From the NCBI GenBank assembly GCA_015039315.1, contig WIDE01000006.1, positions 3,871 through 67,870 on the forward strand: a stretch of 64,000 nucleotides of DNA. Reading direction: 5' to 3'. The notes beneath the pieces are model-generated. The model made no database searches. It had not been told where the DNA came from and worked only from the letters and a program-made list of their open reading frames with translations. This stretch comes from Clavulina sp. PMI_390. Its lineage: Eukaryota > Basidiomycota > Agaricomycetes > Cantharellales > Hydnaceae. The translations under genes and the position numbers were made by a program. Positions 33,381 through 44,645 of this stretch are shown here, piece after piece. The first letter of the stretch is position 1; each line of letters starts with the position of its first letter.

Positions 33381-35073
33381 TCAAGCCCATCGCTGCACGA
33401 TTACACTATTTTGCAACTTGCCTGCCTCAATCGTCACGCTGTCGTCATCAAGCGTCTTGTTGGGGAACGTAGTGCCAATCGTGTAGGCGCGCTGCTCGGA
33501 TGCCGGGCGGGATCTAAAATGAGGCAAATGTATCAAGGGCGTGAGGGGGCGAAAGCCAGCAAAAGAGGGGCAGATGCGTACGCATTGATGAAGTTGCGGA
33601 TGTCTCCCACTGTATGTGTAAGGTTCATCCTTGATACCAGTCTGTGTTTGTACACTGTCATTAGCATGTGTTCCATACCAGTGTAGACAATGATACAAAC
33701 CTTGTCCCATCAGCTAACCTGATTTGCACGCTCGTATTCGGCTGGTCCATGTCAACCTCGAAGCGAGGCCTCACGCTTTGGACGCTTGCTTCATCAAAGG
33801 TAGTGGGCGCAGTGCTTGTAGCTCCAGGGAAACCACCTGGCATCGCTGATGATGATGGTGCGGGGGCGGAAGAAGTCACAGCAGGGGCAGGAGAGCCTAG
33901 ACGGTTTCCAGAGCCTCCAAATAGCTGCAGTTTCTTGGGTGGAGCCACGTAATTCTCGTCTGTGCGCTTCGCTACACGAAGCTCGACTGGCTGGCCTACT
34001 CGCACATTGAGGATCGAGGGTGGTGCATTACTTTCAATAAAGAGATTCGTTAATATTCCGAGCCAGCCCAAACATAGGACAATAACGCACCCATTGTTAA
34101 GAGCATCGAGGATCTTCTGGTTCTCAGGATCATCGTATTTCATCAAGGGGCCATCTTCCACGCTGAATCCGTCTTTCCAGAACGTGAGCATGCGAGAAGC
34201 TGTCTCTTGTTCCTCGTCATCCTCTCCTCCGTAGTCCTCATCATCGTCATCGGCCATAGCACCAGGAACAGGGCGAGAACGCCGAGCCGCAGCAGCAGCA
34301 GCCGCGGATGGATCAGGAACGCGGCGTGAGGCAACATCGTCTGAACCCAGGGTGTTCCCACCTCCGCTGAAAGCGTTCCATCCACCACCACCGGTTGGGG
34401 GAGCTGGCTCTGGTGCCCTTGACCCACCGCTAAATAGATATCCAAATGAGCTATTATATGGAATCGTCGCACCAAGCTTAGGAGTGCTTACTCGGCGGCT
34501 TTGCGTAAAATGTCACGAACAATACCCCGGGGTCCTGAAGGACGGTTCGGGTTCTCTACACTCAAACCGCTAGTGTCATAAATCCAGAGAGTCGTAAATC
34601 CGACCCAAAAATGTCCATAGATGTGAGTGAGAAAAGTACATCGGAAAGTCTAAAGGAGCCACATACCTTCGTTCACCACCCGTGAACCAATTCTCGCCCT
34701 GTCCGTCGTCGCCATCGGAGTCTCCATCATCACCTCCACGGCCAGGGTTGCCGCGACGCTGCGGCATCGGAGGGGCAGAGCTCGCAAGATCGCCAAGGCC
34801 TGAGATCCGTGCACTACCTCCGGAGCGCGGTGCTGAGCCAGACCTATAGCAGATATTCGCGTATTCATGATAAATGCACCAGAGCGAGTTAGTTTCAGCA
34901 TTACCCTCATGAAATCATATCAAAAAGATACTCAGCGATCGCATTACTCACGTCGACGGCCCACCGATCCTCCCGATCCTTGGTGCACCAGACGATCCCC
35001 AACCTTCGGGCAAGGGCTCTGCATCTCCCCCGCCTAGACTTCGACCTCCGCCACCGCCTCCGTTTCCGCTCAT
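33381..35073 (-). CDS. SHP1: Cdc48/p97 adaptor Shp1 (p47), SEP and UBX domains
   Basis: The p47/Shp1 family recruits the AAA ATPase Cdc48 to ubiquitinated or membrane-fusion substrates. The start MSGNGGGGGGRSLGGG, then GWGSSGAPRIGRIG, is typical of fungal members. The SEP domain is RMLTFWKDGFSVEDGPLMKY...DALNNG / NAPPSILNVRVGQPVELRV, with an intron inside. A Pro/Ser/Ala linker leads to the UBX domain (TSVQIRLADGTRFVS ... AYTIGTTFPNKTLDDDSV...VIVQRWA), stop at 33381. About seven exons are seen. An N-terminal UBA domain was not recognised. The gene is head-to-head with GPN1 across 243 bases and tail-to-tail with the Ser/Thr-rich gene. Confidence 0.9.
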
Positions 35074-35316
35074 GTTGTCAGTAGTACTGATTTAGGTGTG
35101 GTAAGTTGGAAGTTTACAGAAAGCTATGGGCTCGAACGTGACGCGCGTCCGATGTTCAATGCTCAAAGCTGATTAGCTGAGCACTTCCCATGCCGCTCTG
35201 ACTCCCCTCTGCTCGATCGGTTTTCACAAAAATCTGAAGGAAGCAACTTTTCTATTGAATACGAACGATCCAGGCGCAAGACATAATATAAGAGCTTTCC
35301 CATCTATCTCCCTACC
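35074..35316. promoter_or_regulatory. shared divergent promoter, SHP1 / GPN1
   Basis: There are 243 bases between opposite start codons. No specific element was identified. Confidence 0.5.
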
Positions 35317-36979
35317 ATGGCTAGTACATCGTCGTCTGCGTCACCGGGCCCTGCAGGACCATCCACCGCTTCGTCTTCCACAACACAACCAACCCCATCA
35401 GCAACACCTACTAACGGGAAAAAACCCCCCATGGTGATCATAGCACTCGGGCTCGCCGGTTCCGGAAAAACAACATTCATCCAACGTCTCAACTCCTACC
35501 TACATTCGGAAAACACTCCCCCATACATTGTGAACCTCGATCCCGCAGTCTCGTATCTACCCTTTGACGCAAATATCGACATAAGGGATACTGTGAACTA
35601 TGAAGAAGTCATGAAGCAGTCAGTTTGTTTCTATAACTTTTGCTATCTTGGGATTGAAGCTAGAAGACTGAACAACGCTCTCGTGTTCTTCATGTTCTGG
35701 CGTGGTCGCTTTGAAGATACAACCTTGGACCGAACGGCGGTATCATGACATCACTTAACCTCTTCACCACAAAATTCGACCAAGTCCTGACCCTGATAGA
35801 AAAGCGCGCTGACACAGTTGAGTGAGTACTCACTCGCTATCCCTCAGCTATCTTGACTAACTTCTCTCACATAGCTATGTGATCTTGGACACGCCAGGAC
35901 AAATCGAGATCTTCACCTGGTCTGCCTCAGGGGCCATCATCACCGATGCCGTCGCCGCGTCATTGCCCACCGTTGTCGCATACATCATTGACACTCCAAG
36001 GACAACCGCCCCAGCAACGTTCATGTCCAACATGTTATATGCGTGCAGGTGTGTATCTAGCTATCGAACTAAACCATATTGTCATGGAGGGAACTAATAA
36101 TTCTCGTCTGAATCCAGTATCTTATACAAAACGAAGCTCCCTTTCATCCTTGTATTCAATAAAACGGATGTGGAGCCCCACGCCTTTGCGCTTGAATGGA
36201 TGCAGGACTTTGAGGCATTCCAGCGAGCTCTTCTTGAACATGGCGCACAAAAAGGACAGGGTGGCTATGGTGACGGCGAACCGAGCTACATGGATAGCTT
36301 GATGAACAGCATGAGTCTCGTGCTCGATGAATTCTATCGACATCTTACGGTGAGCTATGATAATACGCCTTCACGAGTAGCTCTGGCTAAATGCTTGTTC
36401 TTGGGTGGTCATGATACGCAGGCAGTCGGCGTTTCAGCCATGACTGGGGAGGGGATGAAGGAGTTTTTCGAAGCTGTAGACAAGGCGCGGGCAGAGTATG
36501 AGACGTGCGTTATTTCCATCAATCCTATCGCAAATTTATAGCCTTTCACTGATCTCATCGCACTGATTTCACCAGTGACTACAAGCCAGAGCACGACCGG
36601 CTCATGGCTCAGCGCCAATCCGCACTTGACGAGTTCCGGCAAGCTAATGTTAACAAGATGATGAAAGACCTCTCAGTGGACAAGAAATTCAAAGAGCCGT
36701 GGACTGGTCCTGGACGAGATCCACGTGAGGACAAGTTCGCTGATGATGATGGAGATCAAGAAATGGCGGTGGATGACGATGATGATGCGGAGGATTCTGG
36801 GGAGGATATTGATCGTCGTACGTCGCGCCCAGCTTTGTCTCTCGCCACTGATCTGGATTGTACTGATACTCGACGTCTCATTAGGCGACACAGACGAAGG
36901 TATTCCGTTTGACATGGAGAGGGCACGACATGGAAATAAGCCTATCGGATCGGACGTCAAGTGGCAGAGACCTATGTAG
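35317..36979 (+). CDS. GPN1: GPN-loop GTPase GPN1 (Npa3/XAB1)
   Basis: This essential GTPase heterodimerises with GPN-family partners and is needed for assembly and nuclear import of RNA polymerase II. Visible motifs are the P-loop GLAGSGKT (residues 45-52), the GPN loop ([11 protein letters not shown]), DTPGQIE and the base-recognition NKTD ([11 protein letters not shown]). C-terminal family blocks are [21 protein letters not shown] and an acidic stretch ([15 protein letters not shown]), ending [11 protein letters not shown]...VKWQRPM. Exon 1 ends at 35618 in phase with QYNLGP. An approximately 35-residue Ser/Thr/Pro leader precedes the GTPase core. This is the intact copy; a broken copy follows at 39246. 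Confidence 0.95.
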
Positions 36980-37217
36980 AATTATTTATTCTTGTTCACA
37001 AATCATAATCAGCAGGCCAATGCCATTCATTCGAAGATTTTACCGTTCTCCTAGCGAGCGTACCTCATGGATGCAACCTTCAACCAATCGACGTACGCCG
37101 CCGCAATGAACTCTATTAGGGACTGACGGGATCTAAAATATTAATATCGCAATATTGATACTATGAACGCAAAGCTAGTCGGCCAAGTCACCGGCCTTTC
37201 AACCAAGAGTGCAATAT

Positions 37218-38990
37218 CTACCCAACCACATTGCAGACTTTTTTATGATTTTTCCAATCACTGAAGAGAATAAAACGATGCAGTAAGTGAACGATTCATC
37301 TAGGACACCATTTGAAAGAACTCACGGTTTTTGGCACTCTGCTGAGCAGTAGTATTGCACCTTGCATCTGGCGCACTGGAGCTTTGCAGGTCGCGTCGAG
37401 CTGCAGCCTACCAANNNNNNNNNNNNNNNNNNNNNNNNNNNNNNNNNNNNNNNNNNNNNNNNNNNNNNNNNNNNNNNNNNNNNNNNNNNNNNNNNNNNNN
37501 NNNNNNNNNNNNNNNNNNNNNNNNNNNNNNNNNNNNNNNNNNNNNNNNNNNNNNNNNNNNNNNNNNNNNNNNNNNNNNNNNNNNNNNNNNNNNNNNNNNN
37601 NNNNNNNNNNNNNNNNNNNNNNNNNNNNNNNNNNNNNNNNNNNNNNNNNNNNNNNNNNNNNNNNNNNNNNNNNNNNNNNNNNNNNNNNNNNNNNNNNNNN
37701 NNNNNNNNNNNNNNNNNNNNNNNNNNNNNNNNNNNNNNNNNNNNNNNNNNNNNNNNNNNNNNNNNNNNNNNNNNNNNNNNNNNNNNNNNNNNNNNNNNNN
37801 NNNNNNNNNNNNNNNNNNNNNNNNNNNNNNNNNNNNNNNNNNNNNNNNNNNNNNNNNNNNNNNNNNNNNNNNNNNNNNNNNNNNNNNNNNNNNNNNNNNN
37901 NNNNNNNNNNNNNNNNNNNNNNNNNNNNNNNNNNNNNNNNNNNNNNNNNNNNNNNNNNNNNNNNNNNNNNNNNNNNNNNNNNNNNNNNNNNNNNNNNNNN
38001 NNNNNNNNNNNNNNNNNNNNNNNNNNNNNNNNNNNNNNNNNNNNNNNNNNNNNNNNNNNNNNNNNNNNNNNNNNNNNNNNNNNNNNNNNNNNNNNNNNNN
38101 NNNNNNNNNNNNNNNNNNNNNNNNNNNNNNNNNNNNNNNNNNNNNNNNNNNNNNNNNNNNNNNNNNNNNNNNNNNNNNNNNNNNNNNNNNNNNNNNNNNN
38201 NNNNNNNNNNNNNNNNNNNNNNNNNNNNNNNNNNNNNNNNNNNNNNNNNNNNNNNNNNNNNNNNNNNNNNNNNNNNNNNNGGGGCTCTAGATAATGTTTG
38301 GAAGCAATGTCAAGTTTTGATTAGTAGATATGACTGGGTGATGAAGGAGACTAACTTTGACGTCTCAGGCAGCTCATCAATATTAGACAGAATGAATTTA
38401 AGGAATATCCCCATCAGGTCCCGTTGCTCCATTAGACCTTCACCAATTGTTCCTGGTATATGTGCAAAGAGTGATTGACTTTGAACAAAGGTCGAGATGA
38501 GCTCCAATCCCCGATTCTGATACAGCCGCTCAACCTCTCTCCATCCTGGGGAAGTCTGCTCTGCTTGAGGTTGTTGGGAGAACACAACTGTGAAAACCCA
38601 GAATAAATACCACCAAACGGGACGCTAATGGGCGCCCGAAATCAAATAGGTTAGCTAGAAATCAAGGCATTCAGACCGTACACTACTGACTTCCTCACTG
38701 AGTTCAGATGGGAGCTGGTTGCTGGCGAACGGCGCAACGTCAAGCACAAGTCCTAGCAGACTAAGAGCCATATGCCCGAGGTTGTCTTGGAAAGCAGGGT
38801 GTGTCTTTTTCTTCATGGCGCGAGATATCCCTGTCACCACAAAGTCCATTACACTGTCGCAATAGCCGAATGCGAATTTTGCATTGTAGCGCTCTTCGTG
38901 AATATTTTTGAGGTTAATTTTGTAAGATGAGGCAATTGAACGAAATCCATTGATAACAGCTTTGCAGGCTTGTTCCTCTGTAGAAATCAT
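37218..38990 (-). CDS. MYND zinc-finger protein, copy 1 (interrupted by assembly gap)
   Basis: The start MISTEEQACKAVINGFRS (ATG at 38990) opens an intact first exon through ASNQLPSEL, followed by an intron and FSQQPQAEQTSPGWREVERL ... LPETSKLVSFIT. An 866-base gap then hides the middle. Beyond it, the C-terminus is a MYND finger: GCSSTRPAKLQCARCKVQYY, CSAECQKP, then a final exon ending CNVVG with stop at 37218. MYND fingers mediate protein contacts; the rest is a helical fungal-specific region I cannot name. It is paralogous over its visible length to 40733-42512, which supplies the expected middle. It appears to be the better preserved 5' end of the pair. Confidence 0.75.
37415..38280. other. 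assembly gap (866 N)
   Basis: The run of N lies wholly inside the first MYND gene. The matching stretch of the second copy (about 40929-41808) is about 880 bases, so the gap size is plausible. The near-identical flanks suggest the assembler failed because of the duplication. Confidence 0.95.
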
Positions 38991-39130
38991 AAGGAGTGAG
39001 TTTCGGATGGACGGAGACCAAACAACCAGCCACAACCCATCTCACCGCGCGACGCGCCTCAACCTCAATCGATTCGTCTCTCGCGACATTTTGCATCCAA
39101 CAAACCAAGCTATGGAACGATAAAACAGAT

Positions 39131-39245
39131 ATGACACGTGCTGGACCGTCCTCTTCACATGCTCAACACAACCTTCACAACAAAGCGGGAAAACGTCTAG
39201 CAGTGCAACCGTCGCGTCGTCGACGACGATGAACCTCCGCGAACC
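39131..39245 (+). pseudogene. 5' fragment of NSE3 (duplication breakpoint)
   Basis: This is homologous to NSE3 from its ATG at 42650. Both read M(P/T)RAG and share CTCTTCACA, AAACGTC and GACGAACCTCC-type landmarks. The frame here has shifted and closes after RRRR. The segment ends abruptly where GPN1-derived sequence begins. Confidence 0.8.
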
Positions 39246-40490
39246 TCAGCAACACCTTCCAATGGAAAAAACTGCTTATGGTGATCATAGCACTTGGGTT
39301 TGCTGTTCTGGCAAAACAATATTTATCCAACGTCTCAACTCCTACCTTCATTCGGAACACACTCCTCCGTACATTGTGAACCTCAACGCCGGGTCTTGTG
39401 CTTGCCTTTCGACGCGAATACTGAAATAATGGATACTGTGAACTATGAAGAAGTCATGAAGCGGTCAGTTTGTTTTTGCGATGTTGAACTTGGCCTTGGA
39501 TGACGGAACGACCCTTGTCCTTGGTGCCCAGGCGTGGTGGCCAATGTGAAGATACAACCTTGGACCAAAAGGCGGGATCGTGATATCACTTAACCTCTTC
39601 ACCACAAAATTCGACCAAGTGCTAACTCTGATCGAACAGCGCGCCGACACAGTTGAGTGAGTATTCACTCACCCACTGTTAGGTACAATGACTAACTTTT
39701 TCTACTCCCATCAAGCTATGTGATACTTGACACCCCAAGACAGATCGAGATCTTTACCTGGTCCGCCTTAGGAGTTATCATTATTGATGCCGTCGCCGCA
39801 TCACCACCTACTGTTGTTGCACACATCATTGACACTCCAAGGACAACTGCCCCAGCAACGTTCATGTCCAACATGTTATATGCATGCAGGTGCGCACTTT
39901 CAAATCGAACCATATTATCCTCAAGTACGAGAACTAATAAAACCCGTCTAAATTCAGTATCCTGTACAAAACGAAGCTCCCTTCATCCTTGCGTTCAATA
40001 ACACAGGCGTGGAGCCCCAAGCCTTCGCGCGTGAATCGATGCGAGACTTTGAGGCATCCCAGCGAGCCCTGCTTGAGCATGGTGCACAAAAAGGACAAGT
40101 GACTACAAGCCAGAGCATAGCCGGTTCATGGCCAAACGCCAATCCGCACTTGACGAGTTTCGGCAAGCGAATGTTAACAAGATGATGAAATACCTCTCAG
40201 TCGACGAGAAATTCAGAGAGCCATGGACTGGTCCTGGACAAGATGCACGTGAGGACAAGTTCGCTGATAAGAAACGGGAGTGGATGACGACAACGGTGCA
40301 GAAGATTCCGGAGAGGATATTGATCGTTGTACGTCATGCTCAGCTTTGTCTCTCGGGAAACACTGATCTGTATTGTACTGATACTTGACGTCTCATTAGG
40401 CGATACAGATGAAGGTATTCCGTTTGATATGGAGAGGGCACGACATGGAAACCTATCGGATCGGACTTCAAGTGGCAGAGACCCATGTAG
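39246..40490 (+). pseudogene. GPN1 pseudogene (truncated, frameshifted)
   Basis: This is the second copy of GPN1 from inside exon 1 to the stop region. It lacks the start and leader. One base is missing within the P-loop codons, the GPN motif reads GPK, and about 315 bases are deleted relative to 36259-36573. The pieces [49 protein letters not shown] and [11 protein letters not shown] remain recognisable in different frames. It cannot encode a GTPase. Confidence 0.92.
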
Positions 40491-40732
40491 AATTATTTAT
40501 TCGTGTTCCCAAGTCATAATCAGCAGGCCAATGCCATTCATTCGAAGATTTTACCGTTCTCTCATTGAACGCACCTCATGTCCTGGATGCAACCTTCAAT
40601 CAATCGACATACACCGCCGCAATGTATTCTATTAGGGGCTGATGGGATCTAAATATTAATATCGCAATATTGATGGTATGAATGCGAAGCTACGAGGCTA
40701 AATCACCAGCCTTTCAACCAAGAGCGCAATGC

Positions 40733-42512
40733 CTACCCAATCACATTGCAGACTTTTTTGTGACTTTTCCAATCACTGAAGAGAATAAAACGATGCAGTG
40801 AGTGAACGACTCATCTAGGACATCATTTGAAGAACTCACGGTTTTTGGCACTCCACTGAGCAGTAGTATTGCACTTTGCATCTGGCACACTGGAGCTTTG
40901 CGGGTCGCGTCGAGCTGCAGCCTACCAAACCACAAACGAACTCTTCGTTCCAAGCTTCCACCAACTCTTGGGATGTACCCGCAAAGTTCGTTAGGGTCCA
41001 TAATTGTTTGACTTCATCCGGTATGATGGTCGATGGCTTGGTTCGCAAGCGAGAAGTGATGATATTAATTTGCTCCACCAACTTTGTTAGAGAGTCGAGG
41101 TGCATCTCCGTGCCACTGTCGAGTAGGCTTCTCTGCATGGTCGTGATTGTGTTGGTTATTTTTACTGCATAACACGTACTCAGTAAAAGGGAGCGATCAC
41201 TGTCGGTTGAACGTACCCGAGTATATAGAGAGATCGGGGATGGAAATACTGAGTGAGAACTTCTCGCACCCAAAAACAAGCCCACACTCGATAAAGTCCA
41301 GAGCAAAGCAAAAGTCTCCGGCTTTGAGAGTCTCAAGTATACACCAGCTCCAGGTCCCGACCAGGCACATAAACTGGGCCGCTGCGTCGGTCGTAGCGAA
41401 CTTGGACCCTGTAGGAGCCGGCAATGATGAAATATTGTTGACGGCGTGGTGGCCTGAAATTTTGACATATTCATGAGTGCGCAGTGCAGGAATAAGATTT
41501 GGGCTACGATCGGCTAGGACCATTAGAGCCAAGAGTTCGTACTCGTTGTCCAAATCAGTGTGGAAAACCTGCGGATGTCGGATGAGACGGAAAGCTTGGC
41601 CAATGATTTCCTTATAAGTACGAGCGGCAACCTCCTCAAGACTGATTCTCCGGAAGTTCGTGAGCTTTCTTATCACGATTAGGCAAAATTTGAGTTGGTT
41701 AGTGTTCCGCGTGAAGAATGACTCTCTAGGTGTGAGTAGAGGGTCCATTTCAACAGTGCAAGCCACTCGGATTCTCAGACCGAGCCGAATCGTAGCTTGC
41801 CAAACAGGGACTCTAGAGTGGTTTGGAAGTAAGGTCGAACTTAGATCAGTAGATATGACTGGGTAACGAAAGGCACTAACCTTGAAGTTTTAGGCAGCTT
41901 ACCCATATTAGCCAGAATGAAATCTAAGAACAGCCCCATCAGGTCCCGTTGCTCCATTAGACCTTTGCCAATGGCTCCTGGTATATGTGCGAAGAGGGAT
42001 CGACTTTCAACAAACGTCGAGATGAGCTCCACTCCCCGATTCTGATACAGCTGTTCAACCTCTCTCCATCCTGCTGCAGATGTTTGCTCCGTTCCAGGCT
42101 GTTCACGGAACACAATCACGAAGATCAAAAATAGTGCCCACCATACCGGAGGCTAATGGGCGTTTGGAACAACCAGGTCAGCCAGAAACAATATCCAACG
42201 CCAAACAACCTACTGACTTCCTGGTCTTCAGAGGGGAGCTGATTACTGGCAAACGGCGCAACGTCGAACACGAGACCAAACAGACTAAGAGCCATGTTTC
42301 CGAGGCTGTCTCGGAAAGCAGGGAGCGTCTGCTTCTTCTCGGCGCGGGCTTTCCCTCTAGCCACAGTCCATTAGACTGTCGCGGTAGCCAGTTGCAAGAT
42401 CAGCGTTACAACGCTTTTCGTCGAGACTTTTTAGATTAAATTGGTAGGATGAAGCAATTGAACGAAAGCCATTGAAAATAACTTCACGGGCTTGTTCCTC
42501 TGTAGAAATCAT
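40733..42512 (-). pseudogene. MYND zinc-finger protein, copy 2 (5' end probably broken)
   Basis: From its ATG (42512) it reads MISTEEQAREVIFNGFRSIA in line with copy 1, then hits TAG after LMDCG. Compared with copy 1, two bases are missing at that point, and the frame continues only after the shift (EKKQTLPAFRDSLGNMALSL). The splice acceptor copy 1 uses before FSQQPQ is also changed here (CACAG to CGTGA). The downstream exons look intact: WREVEQLYQNRGVELISTFV, RRISLEEVAARTYKEIIGQA, YVKISGHHAVNNISSL, LWTLTNFAGTSQEL, and the MYND finger CARCKVQYYCSVECQKP / DWKSHKKVCNVIG. It could still be expressed from an internal start, so the pseudogene call is provisional. Confidence 0.6.
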
Positions 42513-42649
42513 GAGTGTGTTTCAAATGGGCTAGTGACCAAACAACTAGCCACAACCCATCTCGGCCGCGACGCGCCTCAATCTCAGTCGATTGCTCTCT
42601 CGCGACATTCCGCATCCAACAAACCAAGCTATCGAACAGTAGACCAGAT
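42513..42649. promoter_or_regulatory. shared divergent promoter, MYND copy 2 / NSE3
   Basis: There are 137 bases between opposite starts. The same spacer was duplicated as 38991-39130 (140 bases) and is well conserved, including CGCGACATT and CAACAAACCAAGCTAT. Confidence 0.55.
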
Positions 42650-44144
42650 ATGCCACGTGCTGGAGCTGCATCGTCCTCTTCACAGGCTCAAACACAAGCT
42701 TCACAACGAAGCGGAAAAACGTATAGCAGGGGCAAACGTCGCGTCGTTAACGACGATGATGATGACGAACCTCCACGAAGGAACGGTGCCGATGACGAGG
42801 ATATGGAGGAAGATGGGGATGATGGCGAGAATGTATGTTAGCCACGCTCATGGAGTATCCTTCGTTGCTGATAGCTCTGAGACAGAAAATTGAGTCTATG
42901 GCGTATGATCTCGCACGCCTAGCTCTCTTCGCTGAGAGTAGTCGAGGATCTTTCAAACGAGATGATATAAATAAGAAAGGTTCGTCATCACTACCTCTCG
43001 ATGTGCGGTGACATACATGCTGACTGTCGGGTAACTCTTGCTCTAGTTCTTGCCGCACATACTCGCCTTTTCAACGCCGTCTTCGAGGCGGCACAAGAAA
43101 TTCTCCGCAAAACCTTCGGGATGGAGATGTATGAGCTCATGACGCGTATCGAGCGCGATAAAGCAGTGGCTCCCGAGACGCGGAAAGAGGGTGAGGAAGC
43201 CAAGGCACCAAAAGGTTCGTAGTTCTGAGTCAATAGTACAGGAACGTTTTCAATGACATGCGCTCTTGCGAACAGTCACAACCTCTTCAAAAACATACAT
43301 GCTCCGCTCCGTCCTTCCATCTGCCCTAATCGCGTCCACACTTCTGCCTGACCCAGCGATCCGCGATGCTTCGTATTCACAGGGAGTCGAAGTGGCCGAT
43401 GAGACTCCTGAAGAGGAGCGACCAGATGACACTCTCATAGCTTGGAGACTGATGGACAATGTCGCAGTTGTCGGCATTCTCCATGTCATCCTCGCTCTCA
43501 TCTTAGCCAATGGCCGGAGCATACCTAATCGTGAGTACATCGTCAAACCATTCTGTCGTTATTCCCTGTCTCATACTTTATCTGTAGCCCAACTTCGAGC
43601 CCAGCTGAAAAAGCTGAATCTCAAGCCTTCCGTCTCCATCATACCGCATCCTCCACAGGCCGCGTTCCAGCACGCTCAAAAGCCCCTCACGCTCGACGTG
43701 CTTTTGACGCAGCTTCAAAAAGCCGGTTATCTTGATCGTGCGCGGATTGCTACTGGTGACAGCGGCCCTCGTGGTGCAGGGAAAAAGCGACCGTCCACGG
43801 CAGGAGCTAGAGGAGGCGATGATGATGGAGAGGGGGGCAATGGAGAGGAAATTGAGTGGAAGTGGGGCACACGAGCAATTGGGGAGATCAACGAACTAGG
43901 TGTAGCCCGGCTTGTTATGGAGTTTATGGGCGATCGATTTGCTGCGCGCGAAGTTGGGGAGGATGAAGGGGAGGAGCCAACTCAGGGAGGCCAGGGAGGT
44001 GGGGGAGAGAATGGAAAGAGCGAGGCTAGAAAGAAGCATGAAGAAGCTGTGATGAAGGACCTGGTGAGGAGTGCTGGAGGTCCACTGATGAAGCTCAAGG
44101 TGCAACGGGCACAAGACGAGGATCAGGATGCTATGCAAGAGTAA
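42650..44144 (+). CDS. NSE3: MAGE-domain protein, Nse3 subunit of Smc5/6 complex
   Basis: Nse3 with Nse1 and Nse4 binds DNA and regulates the Smc5/6 genome-stability complex. The start is MPRAGAASSSSQAQTQ, followed by an acidic segment DDDDDEPPRRNGADDEDMEE. After an intron the MAGE winged-helix region reads ALFAESSRGSFKRDDINKK, LFNAVFEAAQEILRKTFGME, TYMLRSVLPSALI, MDNVAVVGILHVILALILAN, TLDVLLTQLQKAGYLDR and EWKWGTRAIGEI. It ends in an acidic/Gly-rich C-terminus and the stop at 44142-44144. About five exons are seen. A 5' piece of this gene was carried upstream by the tandem duplication (39131-39245); this copy is the full one. Confidence 0.88.
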
Positions 44145-44645
44145 CTGCTCTCTGGGTTTCTCAATGTTGCACGCCTTGGCGGCTCTCGACGCCAACTGCT
44201 CTTGCGGGTGCTCGATCTCTTGGTACCTATTCGGATCTGTTATGTATGCATATTTATTTCTCATGTAGAACATCAGCAAGGTTATTGTCCAGCCTGAGCA
44301 GCGCGTCTCAGAACTTCAGATAGTACGTGAGTCCATTGGTAAAAAAAAATAGATTACTCAACTCGAGAACTACGGCTTCAAATCATCGTATAGTGAATGA
44401 ATGATGCTGAATTGGCACTCAACTCTGTGGCCGACAAGCCTCAACTCGGCTCCCGGTCGATTCCCACTCTAATCATCAACTTGGCATTCTGTTCTGGTAC
44501 AACCTCGTTCTCTCTGCACTCATCCTGTGGGGTTACAGTGTAGTGGGATCGTCCGTATTCTTGCCAGAGAAAGGCAGGTCAGCACAATAGGCGTTATTCA
44601 AGTCATTCCCCTTGCTCATGTCCTAACAGCACAGTCCTCTGGGAC
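44145..44645. other. intergenic, 0.5 kb
   Basis: This holds the NSE3 3' region and the promoter of the next gene. An A run lies at about 44341-44349. No gene was recognised. Confidence 0.4.

Larger units (their letters stand above)
35398..39243. repeat. tandem duplication, unit 1 (GPN1 - MYND gene - NSE3 5' end)
   Basis: This is the first copy of a direct repeat of about 3.5-3.85 kb. Its left edge is TCAGCAACACC inside GPN1 exon 1. Its right edge lies inside a copy of NSE3 exon 1, just after GAACCTCCGCGAA. It includes the run of N at 37415-38280. Confidence 0.85.
39246..42779. repeat. tandem duplication, unit 2 (GPN1 pseudogene - MYND gene - NSE3 start)
   Basis: This is the second copy of the repeat described at 35398-39243. 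It runs from the truncated GPN1 copy through the second MYND gene into NSE3 exon 1. Confidence 0.85.

Noticed and set aside
37312..38478. Long plus-strand frames spanning the run of N
   Set aside because: They are open only because N codons are not stops; the flanking sequence is the minus-strand MYND gene.
44400..44490. Possible tRNA, because of a GGTCGATTCCC-like T-loop string
   Set aside because: No matching acceptor, D or anticodon stems could be found around it.
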